A DNA stretch of 64,000 nucleotides from Methylophilus sp. 42 (GTDB taxonomy: Bacteria > Pseudomonadota > Gammaproteobacteria > Burkholderiales > Methylophilaceae): assembly GCF_000384155.1 (NCBI RefSeq), contig NZ_KB913031.1, positions 2,053,092 through 2,117,091 on the forward strand. Reading direction: 5' to 3'. Shown here one piece after another: positions 1 to 8,716 of the stretch. Position 1 is the stretch's first letter. Each line of letters opens with the position of its first letter. The notes beneath the pieces were generated by a model that had not been told where the DNA came from, did not search any database, and was given only the letters and a program-made list of their open reading frames with translations. The position numbers and the translations under genes are program-made.

Positions 1-70
1 AGGCCTGCCCAATGACAATGGGACCGGCACCGATAATCAGAATACTTTTAATGTCAGTTCTTTTTGCCAT
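1..70 (-). CDS. carB: carbamoyl-phosphate synthase large subunit, start only
   Basis: Only the first 23 codons lie in the window; the gene runs off the left edge. They read [20 protein letters not shown] and continue GQA, the typical CarB N-terminus with its glycine-rich ATP-grasp entry. CarB makes carbamoyl phosphate from bicarbonate, ATP and ammonia delivered by CarA, for pyrimidine and arginine synthesis. Its ATG shares one base with the carA stop (TAATG), so the two subunits are translationally coupled. Confidence 0.93.
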   Translation of the reverse strand, partial: MAKRTDIKSILIIGAGPIVIGQA

Positions 71-1209
71 TAGATGGACTTTCTTTCTTGCATTAACTGG
101 ATAAAGCGGTCAAACAACACGCTCATTTCTTGCGGACCCGGGCTGGCTTCAGGGTGACCCTGGAAACTGAATGCTGGTTTGTCAGTACGCGCAATGCCTT
201 GCAGGCTGCCATCAAACAAGGACACATGTGTCACTTTGACATTGGCTGGCAAGGTCGCAGGATCGGCGGCAAAACCATGGTTCTGGCTGGTGATATACAC
301 ACGCTTGCTTTCAACATCCTGCACGGGATGGTTAGCGCCGTGGTGGCCAAATTTCATCTTCAATGTTTTAGCACCGCTGGCAAGGGCCAGCAATTGGTGG
401 CCCAGACAAATACCAAACGTTGGGATACCAGTATCAACCAGTGTTTTAATCGCGCTAATCGCGTAATCGCATGGCTCTGGGTCGCCAGGGCCGTTAGACA
501 GGAAAATACCATCAGGCTTATAAGCCAAGGCTTGCTCTGCTGTCGCCTGTGCTGGCAACACCGTGACCTTACAGCCACGCGAGACCAGCATGCGCAGAAT
601 GTTGCGTTTCACACCGTAGTCAAACGCGACCACATGGAATTGTGACTCAGCCTTTTTGCTAAAGCCTGCGCCTAATTGCCACTCGGCCTCAGTAAACTCG
701 TAAGGCTGGGTACAGCTCACCACCTTGGCCAGGTCCATGCCAGCCAGGCCAGGGAAGCCATTCGCCAAGGCCAGTGCCTGCGCTTCATCGACAGACTCAC
801 CAGCCATAATACAGCCAGCCTGAGCGCCTTTTTCACGCAGAATACGGGTCAGTTTGCGGGTATCGATATCAGCAAGTGCCACCACATTGTTGGCCTTGAG
901 ATAATCAGAGAGATTTTGTTCACTGCGGAAATTGCTTTCCAATAAGGGCAAGTCACGAATAATCAGACCCGCAGCATAGACTTTGCCTGACTCGACATCT
1001 TCACTATTGGTACCGTAGTTACCAATGTGCGGATAAGTCAGTGTCACAATTTGTTCGGTATAGGAAGGATCGGTAAGAATTTCCTGATAACCGGTGATGG
1101 AAGTGTTAAACACCACCTCACCGACCGTATGACCGGAAGCGCCAATGCTAATGCCCTTAAAAACAGTTCCATCTGCTAACACTAAAATCGCTGGAATTGT
1201 TTTTGACAC
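70..1209 (-). CDS. carA: carbamoyl-phosphate synthase small (glutaminase) subunit
   Basis: Hydrolyses glutamine and channels ammonia to CarB. The N-terminal half is the CPSase small-chain domain ([17 protein letters not shown] motif). The C-terminal half is a class I glutamine amidotransferase with nucleophile Cys in GICLGHQ and the His/Glu pair in GHPEASPG. The frame stays open up to an ATG at 1281, but I chose the GTG at 1209: AAGGAG lies six bases upstream and the protein then starts [14 protein letters not shown] with a normal length of 379 residues. It overlaps carB by one base. A separate promoter and a 5' leader with a stem-loop lie between it and dapB. Confidence 0.95.
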   Translation of the reverse strand: MSKTIPAILVLADGTVFKGISIGASGHTVGEVVFNTSITGYQEILTDPSYTEQIVTLTYPHIGNYGTNSEDVESGKVYAAGLIIRDLPLLESNFRSEQNLSDYLKANNVVALADIDTRKLTRILREKGAQAGCIMAGESVDEAQALALANGFPGLAGMDLAKVVSCTQPYEFTEAEWQLGAGFSKKAESQFHVVAFDYGVKRNILRMLVSRGCKVTVLPAQATAEQALAYKPDGIFLSNGPGDPEPCDYAISAIKTLVDTGIPTFGICLGHQLLALASGAKTLKMKFGHHGANHPVQDVESKRVYITSQNHGFAADPATLPANVKVTHVSLFDGSLQGIARTDKPAFSFQGHPEASPGPQEMSVLFDRFIQLMQERKSI

Positions 1210-1303
1210 CTTTAGCTCCTTAAGTTTGATACGAAACACATCGTTTAGAGGGTTCATCGCATCGCCAGAAACCGGGTTCAAGCTGCGGTGAATAGATGTG
1301 CAA

Positions 1304-1334
1304 AACGGGAAAAGCTTGTTGGACTCTTCCCGTT
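1304..1334 (-). promoter_or_regulatory. stem-loop at the 5' end of the carA leader
   Basis: Perfect 8-base inverted repeat AACGGGAA / TTCCCGTT with a 15-base loop. On the minus strand it starts a few bases after the predicted carA transcription start and is followed by a short GTTTTG run. It could be an attenuator, a stabilising 5' hairpin or a weak terminator of readthrough from dapB. The repeat is seen directly; the role is inferred. Confidence 0.45.
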
Positions 1335-1346
1335 CAGAATTAAAGC

Positions 1347-1375
1347 ATTATAGCGCAAATCGACTGCCCACTCAA
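1347..1375 (-). promoter_or_regulatory. predicted sigma-70 promoter of carAB
   Basis: On the minus strand: TTGAGT, 17 bases, TATAAT, a full-consensus -10 with ideal spacing. Transcription would start near 1340, giving a leader of about 130 bases before the carA GTG. The carAB operon can therefore be expressed independently of dapB. Confidence 0.7.
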
Positions 1376-1416
1376 GGGCAACTCGCAGGCAATACTGCTT
1401 TGGTGACTCAAACCAG

Positions 1417-1435
1417 GCAGGCCTTAGGTGCCTGC
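1417..1435 (-). terminator. weak hairpin just after dapB
   Basis: GCAGGC / GCCTGC with a 7-base loop, six bases after the dapB stop on the minus strand. No U-tract follows, so it is at best an inefficient terminator or an mRNA 3' stabiliser. Confidence 0.3.
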
Positions 1436-1441
1436 TAAAAA

Positions 1442-2248
1442 TCAGCTTTTATCAAACCCCAGCACATCGCGCATATCAAACAAACCCTGTGGTTTATCGG
1501 CCAGAAACTTGGCCGCACGTAATGCACCCTGGGCAAAGGTAGCACGGCTAGATGCTTTGTGTGTTAACTCGACACGCTCACCCACGCCTGCCAACACCAC
1601 GGTGTGATCACCGACCACATCGCCACCGCGCAAGGTCGCAAAGCCTATCGTGCCTGCCTCGCGCTCACCGGTCACGCCTTCACGCGCATATACCGCGCAA
1701 TCCTTTAAGGCTTTATCAATACCTTTGGCTGCGGCTTCACCCAAACGCAGCGCAGTACCAGAAGGCGCATCCACCTTGTGGCGATGATGCATTTCCACCA
1801 CTTCAATATCATAGCCCTCATTGAGCACGCGTGCCGCTTGCTCAACCAGGTTAATCAACAAGGTCACACCGACGCTCATATTAGGCGCAAACACTACGCC
1901 AACGTTTTTGGCAGCTGCCTCAATACTGGCTTTTTCAGCTTCATTAAAGCCGGTGGTGCCAATGACTAATTTCACATTTGCCTGCTGGCAAGCTTGCAGG
2001 TACTGCATGCTGGCTTCCGGACGCGTGAAATCTACCAACACATCCGCACCCTGCAATGCAGCAACGATATCAGCACTGATTTTGACGCCTGTTTGCTTAC
2101 CAAACTGTTCACCGGCATCGCGCCCAATCATCGGGCTCTCGGCACGATCCAACGCAGCATGCAGCTGCAAACCACTATCCGAAAAAACACCTTCCAGTAA
2201 GGCATGCCCCATACGGCCGGACACACCAGCAATCACAACTTTCAACAT
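1442..2248 (-). CDS. dapB: 4-hydroxy-tetrahydrodipicolinate reductase
   Basis: Reduces 4-hydroxy-tetrahydrodipicolinate with NAD(P)H in the diaminopimelate/lysine pathway. The N-terminal Rossmann motif VVIAGVSGRMG, the segment EVVEMHHRHKVDAPSGTAL with the catalytic His/Lys, and the C-terminal dimerisation part are all present. Start taken at the ATG giving MLKVVIAG (268 residues, the family length); an ATG five codons upstream (2263) is possible. It lies 32 bases downstream of the BamE fusion gene and is probably co-transcribed with it. Confidence 0.95.
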   Translation of the reverse strand: MLKVVIAGVSGRMGHALLEGVFSDSGLQLHAALDRAESPMIGRDAGEQFGKQTGVKISADIVAALQGADVLVDFTRPEASMQYLQACQQANVKLVIGTTGFNEAEKASIEAAAKNVGVVFAPNMSVGVTLLINLVEQAARVLNEGYDIEVVEMHHRHKVDAPSGTALRLGEAAAKGIDKALKDCAVYAREGVTGEREAGTIGFATLRGGDVVGDHTVVLAGVGERVELTHKASSRATFAQGALRAAKFLADKPQGLFDMRDVLGFDKS

Positions 2249-2280
2249 CACTCGCTCAATCATTCTTTAATAATTTAGGA

Positions 2281-4461
2281 TTAAAACCCGATTTGTTCCA
2301 GCACGCCATCCAAGTGCTCTGAACTACCTTCAGGCGCAGTCACCTGCTGTTTGGCGGCAGGCACATCTGCACCGCTGGCAGCGCTTTCACGCACAATCAA
2401 CCAGCGGTTGTTAGTGGTATCCAGCTTCAACTCCAGACGCTTGACCATCTCGTCGCTAAACGACTTCGAAGCATATTTCTGCGTGAAGGTCGCAATAGCA
2501 GCATCCCCATCACGACTCACATTCACATCTGCGAGTTCCAGGCTGATTTTGCCTTGCTGTGGCGACAAGCGTTTTTTACGTTGCGCTTCCCAGGCAGCAC
2601 GGCTAGGCAAACCCTCTGGCACAAAAGCCGGTGAATAAGCCGCAAAGTAGGCGCTGGCATTCTTGCTACGCCAGGCCTGCGCCCACGATTGAATAGCAGC
2701 ATCCACACTGGTTTCAACCGTAGCCGCACTACTGGATACGGCACCCGCATCAGTAGCAACTGATGCACTGGTTTTTGCTGACTCCGTCGCCGCAATCACA
2801 GCACCGGCAGCAGCCTCTGTGCGCTCACGCGTAATTAACCAGCGCTTTTGTGCAGGCGCATAGCGCAACTCCAGCGTTTTGTTTAATTCATCCTTATAAG
2901 CTCTGGCAGCATATTTTTGCTCAAATTGTACGGTGGCTGTCGAACCATCACGTTGCACCTGCGTATTATTCAGCACCAGTGTAATGTTACCTGCCGCAGA
3001 CAAACGCTGCTTGCGCTGTGCTTCCCAGGCTTTTTTGGATGGCAAACCTTCCGGGACGAAATCAGGCGCATAGGCCGCCAGATAGTTTTTAACATCCTTG
3101 GTCCGCCAGGCTTGCGCCCAAGCAGCCACGGCCTGATTAATATCAGCATCCCCAGCTGGCGCCTCTTGCGTTGCTACTGGCGCTGGTTCAACCACTTTAG
3201 CGGCGGCAGACTTAGCCTGCGCCGGCTTCTCTTCCGCAGCAGCCAATGTGGCCGCCGTGGCCGCAGCTTGCGCGACCGGTTTTACAATCGGCTTGCTCAC
3301 AGGCGGCGGCGGCAATTCCGGCTCTGGTTCAGGCTCTGGCAACTGCTCCGCCACAAACGTGGGTGACGCCTCGGCAGCACGATCTGCTTTAGGTGCAACC
3401 CCTTTTTCGGTCACCTGATGCGCTTCAGCATCTGTTGCGGGCGCATTGGCTTCAGCCATATTGCCTTTGACCATTTCCTGCTCGGTCGGCACCACTGGCG
3501 CCACATACTCACCCTCAGGAATATAGGGAATCACTTCATCATCTTCAACGGCTGCCACGGCAGCAGTTTTGGCAGCTGGTACAGCCTGCTGCGCTGGTTT
3601 GACAGCCGTTGCGGCAGCTTTTTTAGTCTCCGCAGGCTTCACAGCCGCGGCAGCAACGGTCGCCGCAGCCACCACAGGCGCAGTAATACTCTTGCTGGCT
3701 GCTGGCGCGGCTTTGACTGCTGGTGGCAAGACAGCCTCAGGCTCTGCAGTCACTGCTTCTTGCTTAAACACTGGCGGCGGCTCTACAGTATCTGCAATCT
3801 GCGCAGCCATTTCTTTTTCATTAACAGGATGCGCCTTGGCCTCAGTCACCTGATTGGCTGCCGCATATTCACCTTCAGGAATGTAGGGAACGACTTCCTC
3901 TTCCGCAGCAACTACTTTGCTACTTGCCGTGTCAGCTTGCGCTTTGTTGGCCTTAGCCTCTGTCGCAGCAACTGCAGCGGTAGCGGTAGCGGCCGCAGCT
4001 TCTGTGGTTTTATCAGCAGCGACCTCTTCTGCTTTCCAGAATTTCAGCTTATCCGTCCAGGCCTGCTCTTTTTCAGCCTCGACTTTTTTCTGTGGTGCTT
4101 CTGCAATAGTTTTAATATCAGGATTTTCTGCAGACGGAATCACGTCGCCACGCACAGAAACCAGACTATCCTTGTCAAAATCGAGAATCACTCTGCGTTT
4201 CTCAACGACGGTGCCCTGTTTACGCAGCTCATAAAAATAATCCCAGCGGTTATCACGGAAACTATCTACAATCAGCGGAGTCCCCATAATGTAGCGCACT
4301 TGCGAACGTGTCATGCCAGGACGAAGTTGCAATAGCATTTTGGAAGTGACAACATTACCTTGCTGCACTTCCATCTTGAATGGCTTGACTGAAGGAAGTT
4401 TGGCACCGCACCCACTCTCCAGAGATGCGACAGCCAACACAAATAAGATAGAATTACGCAT
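2281..4461 (-). CDS. BamE/SmpA lipoprotein fused to Ala/Pro-rich linker and two NTF2-like domains
   Basis: Residues about 22-115 are a BamE domain (PSVKPFKMEVQQGN, then LRPGMTRSQVRYIMGTPL), the small outer-membrane lipoprotein of the BAM complex. A signal peptide ends in ESGC; Glu at -3 of the lipobox is unusual. Typical BamE proteins have 110-170 residues; this one has 726. A long Ala/Pro/Glu-rich stretch contains two copies of PYIPEGEY (about residues 190 and 309). Two related NTF2-like domains follow (about 440-545 and 585-692), each with a WAQAWR core and ending in RWLI. Such domains occur at the C-terminus of periplasmic Cds6/L,D-transpeptidase-type proteins. The BamE role is secure; the role of the extension is unknown. 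A GTG three codons upstream of the chosen ATG is also possible. Confidence 0.85.
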   Translation of the reverse strand: MRNSILFVLAVASLESGCGAKLPSVKPFKMEVQQGNVVTSKMLLQLRPGMTRSQVRYIMGTPLIVDSFRDNRWDYFYELRKQGTVVEKRRVILDFDKDSLVSVRGDVIPSAENPDIKTIAEAPQKKVEAEKEQAWTDKLKFWKAEEVAADKTTEAAAATATAAVAATEAKANKAQADTASSKVVAAEEEVVPYIPEGEYAAANQVTEAKAHPVNEKEMAAQIADTVEPPPVFKQEAVTAEPEAVLPPAVKAAPAASKSITAPVVAAATVAAAAVKPAETKKAAATAVKPAQQAVPAAKTAAVAAVEDDEVIPYIPEGEYVAPVVPTEQEMVKGNMAEANAPATDAEAHQVTEKGVAPKADRAAEASPTFVAEQLPEPEPEPELPPPPVSKPIVKPVAQAAATAATLAAAEEKPAQAKSAAAKVVEPAPVATQEAPAGDADINQAVAAWAQAWRTKDVKNYLAAYAPDFVPEGLPSKKAWEAQRKQRLSAAGNITLVLNNTQVQRDGSTATVQFEQKYAARAYKDELNKTLELRYAPAQKRWLITRERTEAAAGAVIAATESAKTSASVATDAGAVSSSAATVETSVDAAIQSWAQAWRSKNASAYFAAYSPAFVPEGLPSRAAWEAQRKKRLSPQQGKISLELADVNVSRDGDAAIATFTQKYASKSFSDEMVKRLELKLDTTNNRWLIVRESAASGADVPAAKQQVTAPEGSSEHLDGVLEQIGF

Positions 4462-4487
4462 TGGATTCACTTTATAATCGGTATTAT

Positions 4488-4502
4488 TGAGAATAATCAT
4501 TA
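4488..4502. promoter_or_regulatory. candidate Fur box between bamE and fur
   Basis: TGAGAAT-A-ATCATTA matches the 7-1-7 Fur consensus TGATAATNATTATCA at 11 of 14 defined positions. It lies in the divergent gap, about 10 bases downstream of a TATAAT (4473-4478) that could be the fur -10, where bound Fur would block initiation. This suggests iron-dependent autoregulation, possibly also affecting the BamE fusion gene. Confidence 0.5.
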
Positions 4503-4591
4503 ATATACCACGTAGTTTCGCCAATCAAGTATGGCAGGCGACTTAAGGCGTGACAAAACTTAACGACAGACAACACCAATGGACAAAACCT

Positions 4592-5011
4592 ATGCATGAT
4601 CCCAAAGAACTTAAAAATGCAGGCCTCAAAGCGACGCTACCGCGTCTGAAAATTCTGGAGCTGTTTGAAAATAGCGAGCAGCGCCACCTGTCTGCCGAGG
4701 ACATTTACAAAATCATGATTACCAATGGTGAAGACGTGGGCCTGGCAACGGTTTATCGCGTTTTGACCCAGTTTGAGCAAGCGGGGCTGCTGGTACGCCA
4801 CCACTTTGAAAGCGGCAAAGCCGTGTTTGAAATGAATGAAGGCAGCCATCACGACCATATTGTTTGCGTGAAATGTGGCCGCGTTGAAGAGTTTTACGAC
4901 GAAGAAATCGAAAAAAGACAAAAAGCAGCAGCAGAACAGTATGGCTTCAGCATGCAAGACCACTCACTGACCATTTATGGCCTGTGCAAAAAACAACCTT
5001 GCACTGAATAA
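4592..5011 (+). CDS. fur: ferric uptake regulator Fur
   Basis: Iron-responsive transcription factor of 139 residues. The winged-helix N-terminus (KNAGLKATLPRLKILELF, then GLATVYRVLTQFEQAGL) is followed by the dimerisation domain with the metal-binding run GSHHDHIVC and a CVKCG motif; a second cysteine pair occurs near the C-terminus (GLCKKQPC). Start chosen at the ATG giving MHDPKELKNAGLK, as in other Fur proteins; an in-frame ATG 14 codons earlier would add an atypical extension. Confidence 0.95.
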   Translation: MHDPKELKNAGLKATLPRLKILELFENSEQRHLSAEDIYKIMITNGEDVGLATVYRVLTQFEQAGLLVRHHFESGKAVFEMNEGSHHDHIVCVKCGRVEEFYDEEIEKRQKAAAEQYGFSMQDHSLTIYGLCKKQPCTE

Positions 5012-5067
5012 TCACCACTATCATGGGTTGATGCTCCTCGGCGAGCATTGGCCCATCGCACCTCTGC

Positions 5068-5595
5068 TTGTCTGAACTCACCCCTACACCAGCACATTAC
5101 GCTACCGGATTTGCGCCTGTCGCTAGCCCCGATGCGCGTATTCTGATTCTGGGCACCCTGCCTGGCATCGCGTCACTCAAACAGCAACAATATTACGCAC
5201 ATCCGCAAAATGCTTTCTGGCGCATATTGGAGCGACTATTCGATATCCCGGCAGATGCGCCTTACCACATGCGCTGCCAATCTGCACAAGATCATGGACT
5301 AGCGATTTGGGACGTATGTCACGCAGCACAACGCACAGGCAGCCTGGACAGTAACATTCAGGGGCACAGCATTATTGCCAACGACATCAACGGACTATTA
5401 AAGACCTGCCCACACATCGCGCTGATTGCCTGTAATGGCCAAGCTGCCGCACAGTTGTTCAAAAAACACATTCGTCTTGCACGCGCAATCAATACTGTAT
5501 TGCTGCCCTCAACCAGCCCTGCCAATGCGAGATTACGGTTTGAGGAAAAACTGGCGCAATGGCAGGTGCTAAAACAACACCAAGAAGCGCAATAG
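5068..5595 (+). CDS. uracil-DNA glycosylase superfamily, DNA-deoxyinosine glycosylase type
   Basis: Predicted base-excision repair glycosylase of 175 residues. The motif ILILGTLPGIASLKQQQYYAHPQNAFW near the N-terminus resembles motif A of the Mug/HDG branch, and LLPSTSPAN near the C-terminus fits motif B. Family members excise hypoxanthine or mismatched uracil. The only start covering the conserved N-terminus is a TTG at 5068 with no clear ribosome-binding site, so the exact start is uncertain. It follows fur by 56 bases and ends just before a hairpin that serves the opposing gene. Confidence 0.75.
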   Translation: MSELTPTPAHYATGFAPVASPDARILILGTLPGIASLKQQQYYAHPQNAFWRILERLFDIPADAPYHMRCQSAQDHGLAIWDVCHAAQRTGSLDSNIQGHSIIANDINGLLKTCPHIALIACNGQAAAQLFKKHIRLARAINTVLLPSTSPANARLRFEEKLAQWQVLKQHQEAQ

Positions 5596-5598
5596 ATC

Positions 5599-5626
5599 AA
5601 AAAAAACGGCCTGACATGTCAGGCCG
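5599..5626 (-). terminator. intrinsic terminator of the small membrane protein gene
   Basis: A 20-base perfect palindrome, CGGCCTGACA and its complement, followed on the minus strand by eight T residues. This is a classic Rho-independent terminator for the gene at 5646-5825. On the plus strand it may also give some hairpin protection to the glycosylase transcript. Confidence 0.8.
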
Positions 5627-5645
5627 CGCTGTTAACAATCGCTAT

Positions 5646-5825
5646 TTATCTGGCGAACACTTTATTGGTGACTATGGCGACTGCCCCAAGCACAATCGAA
5701 ATCACGCCCATGAACAGATTGCCCTTGTCACCACAGACGATGCAGTGCACCCCGCCCGGTGTAATCATCAACCCACCAATAACAATCACCCAGGCCCAAG
5801 CTACTAATCCTACCCATCTATACAT
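5646..5825 (-). CDS. small two-helix membrane protein with CxxC
   Basis: 59-residue protein starting MYRWVGLVAWAWVIVIGG, with a good GAGGAG ribosome-binding site upstream. Two hydrophobic segments flank a short loop containing HCIVCGDKGN, so a CxxC pair may face one side of the membrane. It has its own terminator and stands alone between the glycosylase gene and recN. I do not recognise the family; metal binding or redox chemistry by the cysteines is only a possibility. Confidence 0.65.
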   Translation of the reverse strand: MYRWVGLVAWAWVIVIGGLMITPGGVHCIVCGDKGNLFMGVISIVLGAVAIVTNKVFAR

Positions 5826-6060
5826 ATGAATCTCCTCAGCATTTAATGTGAACAAAGCAGCGAATCGCAGTGACGCTATTGAAAACAATAATTAATATAA
5901 TTTAACAATTGGTGAGGAGATTAAAGCACGATTCCAGACAGCAATCAACGCCAAGCCATACGAGAGGGAAAATAAACATCAGGAGAAATAAACCGGCGAC
6001 TTGCAAATACATCTGCAAGCGCTATAGCCTCACACCATGTGCGACTATGCATTGAAGCAA

Positions 6061-7722
6061 TCAGGCCAGATTAGCCTGTAACATTTCCCGCGCATGATCG
6101 CGCGTGGTTTCGGTGATCTGCAAGCCGCCCAGCATGCGGGCAACTTCTTCTACACGCTCATGTGCATCCAGCGTGCGAATCCTGCTCAAGGTCGCGCCCT
6201 GCTGCTCGGACTTGCTGACTTGCCAATGTTGTTGCGCCTGCGCAGCCACTTGCGCCAAATGGGTAATCACCAGTACCTGCCTGTGCTGACCCAACTGGCT
6301 TAGCAGCTTGCCAACCACCTCTGCCACGCCGCCGCCGATACCGACATCGACCTCATCAAAAATCATGCATGGCACAGTGCCCAATGAGGCCGTGGTCACC
6401 TGCAAGGCCAGGCTGATACGCGACAACTCACCACCGGAAGCGACCTTATTGAGTGGACGCGGCTCCACCCCGGCATGACCAGCGACCAGAAATTCAACCT
6501 GCTCCAGGCCATGTGCCGCAGGTTCTCCTGGGGTTAAAGCAACAGCAAACTGGCCACCTTTTAATGATAAAGCCTGCATTTGTTCGCTAATGGTTTTTGC
6601 CAACTTGTTCGCCGCTTGCTGCCTGATAGATGACAGCTGCGCAGCCTGCGCTTGATAGCTTTGCCAGGCGGCTTGCACCTGCTTTGCCAAGGCACCATCA
6701 TCCGCAAAGCTTTCTAGCTCAGCCATGCGGCCCAATTGCGCGGCCAATAAATCTGGCAACTCATCTGGTTTAACGCGGAATTTACGCGCAGCACCATGAA
6801 TCGCCTGTATGCGCGACTCCACTTCGGCCAGGCGCGCCGGATCCAGTTCACTTTTCTGCAAGTAACGATTCAAGGCACGGCTGGCTTCTTCCAGTTGCAC
6901 TACGGCAGAATCGAGCGTTTCTACCATAGGCTGCAAACCGATATCAATCGCCTGCAACTCCGCTAGTTTGGCTTGCGCTTGCGACAGTAAATCCAGCGCA
7001 TTCACCTCATCGCTTTCGCTCATCATCTGCAGACTGGCTTCCATGCCACTGAGCAGGCTGGCACCATTGCTGAGCCGGGCATGCTCTTGCTGCAAAGCTG
7101 CCCATTCTTCAATGGAAAACCCCAATTGTTTGAGCTCACGCGTGCTATCGCGCAACACAGCCAACTCATCGGCAAACTGGCTGGCATTTTTTTCATACGC
7201 CAATTGTTGCTGATGCAGTTGCGACCACTCTTTATACAGTTTGGCAACTTGCTTGGCTAATGGCGCGGCTTGCGCATAAGCATCCAGAATCTCGCGCTGG
7301 GTAGCGACTTTCAGTAAGGAGTGGTGCGCATTCTGGCTATAGATATCAATCAGGGTTTCGCCAATGTCGCGCAATTGGCCAACGGTGGCCGACGCACCAT
7401 TGATAAACGCACGGCTACGGCCATCGGCATAAATGACACGGCGTAAAATCAGGGCATCGTCGACATCGATTTCTTGCGCTTGCAGCCACTCGCGCGCTGG
7501 CAGATTATTGCGGATATCGAAGGTGGTGGAAATTTCGGCCTTTTCGCAGCCTTTGCGCGTCACATCACCTTCATTACGCGCACCCAAGCTCAAAGACAAA
7601 GCATCAATCAGAATTGACTTACCTGCTCCGGTCTCGCCGGTGAGCGCGGTATATCCCGCTGAGAACTCTAGTTCCAGCATATCAACAATGACAAAATCTC
7701 GGATAGAAAGGGCTTGTAGCAT
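6061..7722 (-). CDS. recN: DNA repair protein RecN
   Basis: SMC-like ATPase of double-strand break repair, 553 residues, full length. Walker A GETGAGKS lies at residues 29-36 in an ABC head, followed by a central coiled coil. The second half-head has the signature ASGGELSR and Walker B MIFDEVDVGIGG near residue 450. It is 21 bases downstream of nadK on the same strand and probably co-transcribed with it; this nadK-recN pairing is common in proteobacteria. A weak hairpin without a U-tract lies after the stop (5996-6022). Confidence 0.96.
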   Translation of the reverse strand: MLQALSIRDFVIVDMLELEFSAGYTALTGETGAGKSILIDALSLSLGARNEGDVTRKGCEKAEISTTFDIRNNLPAREWLQAQEIDVDDALILRRVIYADGRSRAFINGASATVGQLRDIGETLIDIYSQNAHHSLLKVATQREILDAYAQAAPLAKQVAKLYKEWSQLHQQQLAYEKNASQFADELAVLRDSTRELKQLGFSIEEWAALQQEHARLSNGASLLSGMEASLQMMSESDEVNALDLLSQAQAKLAELQAIDIGLQPMVETLDSAVVQLEEASRALNRYLQKSELDPARLAEVESRIQAIHGAARKFRVKPDELPDLLAAQLGRMAELESFADDGALAKQVQAAWQSYQAQAAQLSSIRQQAANKLAKTISEQMQALSLKGGQFAVALTPGEPAAHGLEQVEFLVAGHAGVEPRPLNKVASGGELSRISLALQVTTASLGTVPCMIFDEVDVGIGGGVAEVVGKLLSQLGQHRQVLVITHLAQVAAQAQQHWQVSKSEQQGATLSRIRTLDAHERVEEVARMLGGLQITETTRDHAREMLQANLA

Positions 7723-7743
7723 GGTTTTTTTGTACGGGCCTGA

Positions 7744-8613
7744 TTAGCCCCAGTTTAATTTGTTACGCAACATATCAAAATAACAATAATCTTTGGGATG
7801 TACCAGTTGAATTGCTTGTGGCGCACGTTCAGTGCGCACATGATCTCCCACCATCAGCGGATATTGCCCCTGCCCATCGTAACTGATTTGGGCATCGGCG
7901 GCATTCACTACAATTACCTCAATCACGCTACAAGCTGGTACGGTAATTGGCCGGTAACTAAGCGTATGCGGGCTGATAGGCACAATCGAAATCGCTTCCA
8001 GATCCGGATGCATAATCGGGCCACCCGCAGACAATCCATATGCCGTGGTACCCGTTGGGGTAGTGAGAATCAAGCCATCAGACCGCTGACGCGAGACAAA
8101 CTGTCCATCCACATGTACTTCCAGCTCAATCAGACGGAAAGCACTTTTAATCACCACATCATTCAAAGCAACGGTGTGTTCTATGGCCTGCCCGGCACGT
8201 GTCACCACTGACTGCAGCAGCATGCGAGACTCCAGCTGACACTCTCCTTGCAGGATTTTATCAATCTCAACCAGCATATGATCGGTTTGCAAGTCGGTCA
8301 AAAAGCCGAGGCGGCCACGATTAATACCGATGAGTGGCACGCCGGTATCGCGCAAGGCGCGGCCCACACTCAGCATGGTGCCATCGCCGCCCATCACGAC
8401 CACCAGGTCAGCCTTGCTGCCTATATCATCCAGGCTAGCCAGTTCAAAACCTTCATCATCCACAAATTGTGCCGTGCGCTCTTCAATACAAACATGCAAG
8501 CCCTGAGACAGCAGGTGATGCGCCAAACGGGTCAAATCACTTTGCATGTGCTGCAAGGCGATGGCATCCATGTATTTTCCAACAATGGCAACGGAACGGA
8601 ATGTAGATTGCAT
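7744..8613 (-). CDS. nadK: NAD kinase
   Basis: Phosphorylates NAD to NADP. The GGDGT nucleotide motif is at residues 75-79, followed by GINRGRLGFLTD and the conserved TTPTGTTAYGLSAGGP segment. Length is 289 residues, typical of the family. It is transcribed divergently from hrcA across a 103-base gap, a frequent proteobacterial arrangement. Confidence 0.96.
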   Translation of the reverse strand: MQSTFRSVAIVGKYMDAIALQHMQSDLTRLAHHLLSQGLHVCIEERTAQFVDDEGFELASLDDIGSKADLVVVMGGDGTMLSVGRALRDTGVPLIGINRGRLGFLTDLQTDHMLVEIDKILQGECQLESRMLLQSVVTRAGQAIEHTVALNDVVIKSAFRLIELEVHVDGQFVSRQRSDGLILTTPTGTTAYGLSAGGPIMHPDLEAISIVPISPHTLSYRPITVPACSVIEVIVVNAADAQISYDGQGQYPLMVGDHVRTERAPQAIQLVHPKDYCYFDMLRNKLNWG

Positions 8614-8716
8614 GGCCGCATTAAAGCATAGAAGCCCACAACTGAAAAGCGCAAGGGGCTGTTATCCTGAGCGTAAATGGTGCAAAATTTGAAACACGGC
8701 AACAAGGTGGTTAAAA

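Noticed and set aside
3418-4335. 305-codon open frame opposite the BamE fusion gene
   Set aside because: Its Arg/Ser/His/Cys-rich translation is what the complement of an Ala/Pro/Glu-rich linker gives; no start signal or family.
5996-6022. Hairpin GCG-CTTGCA / TGCAAG-CGC downstream of recN
   Set aside because: One bulge and no T-run; too weak to call a terminator.
8614-8716. Search for a CIRCE operator in front of hrcA
   Set aside because: No TTAGCACTC / GAGTGCTAA pair is present in the gap.
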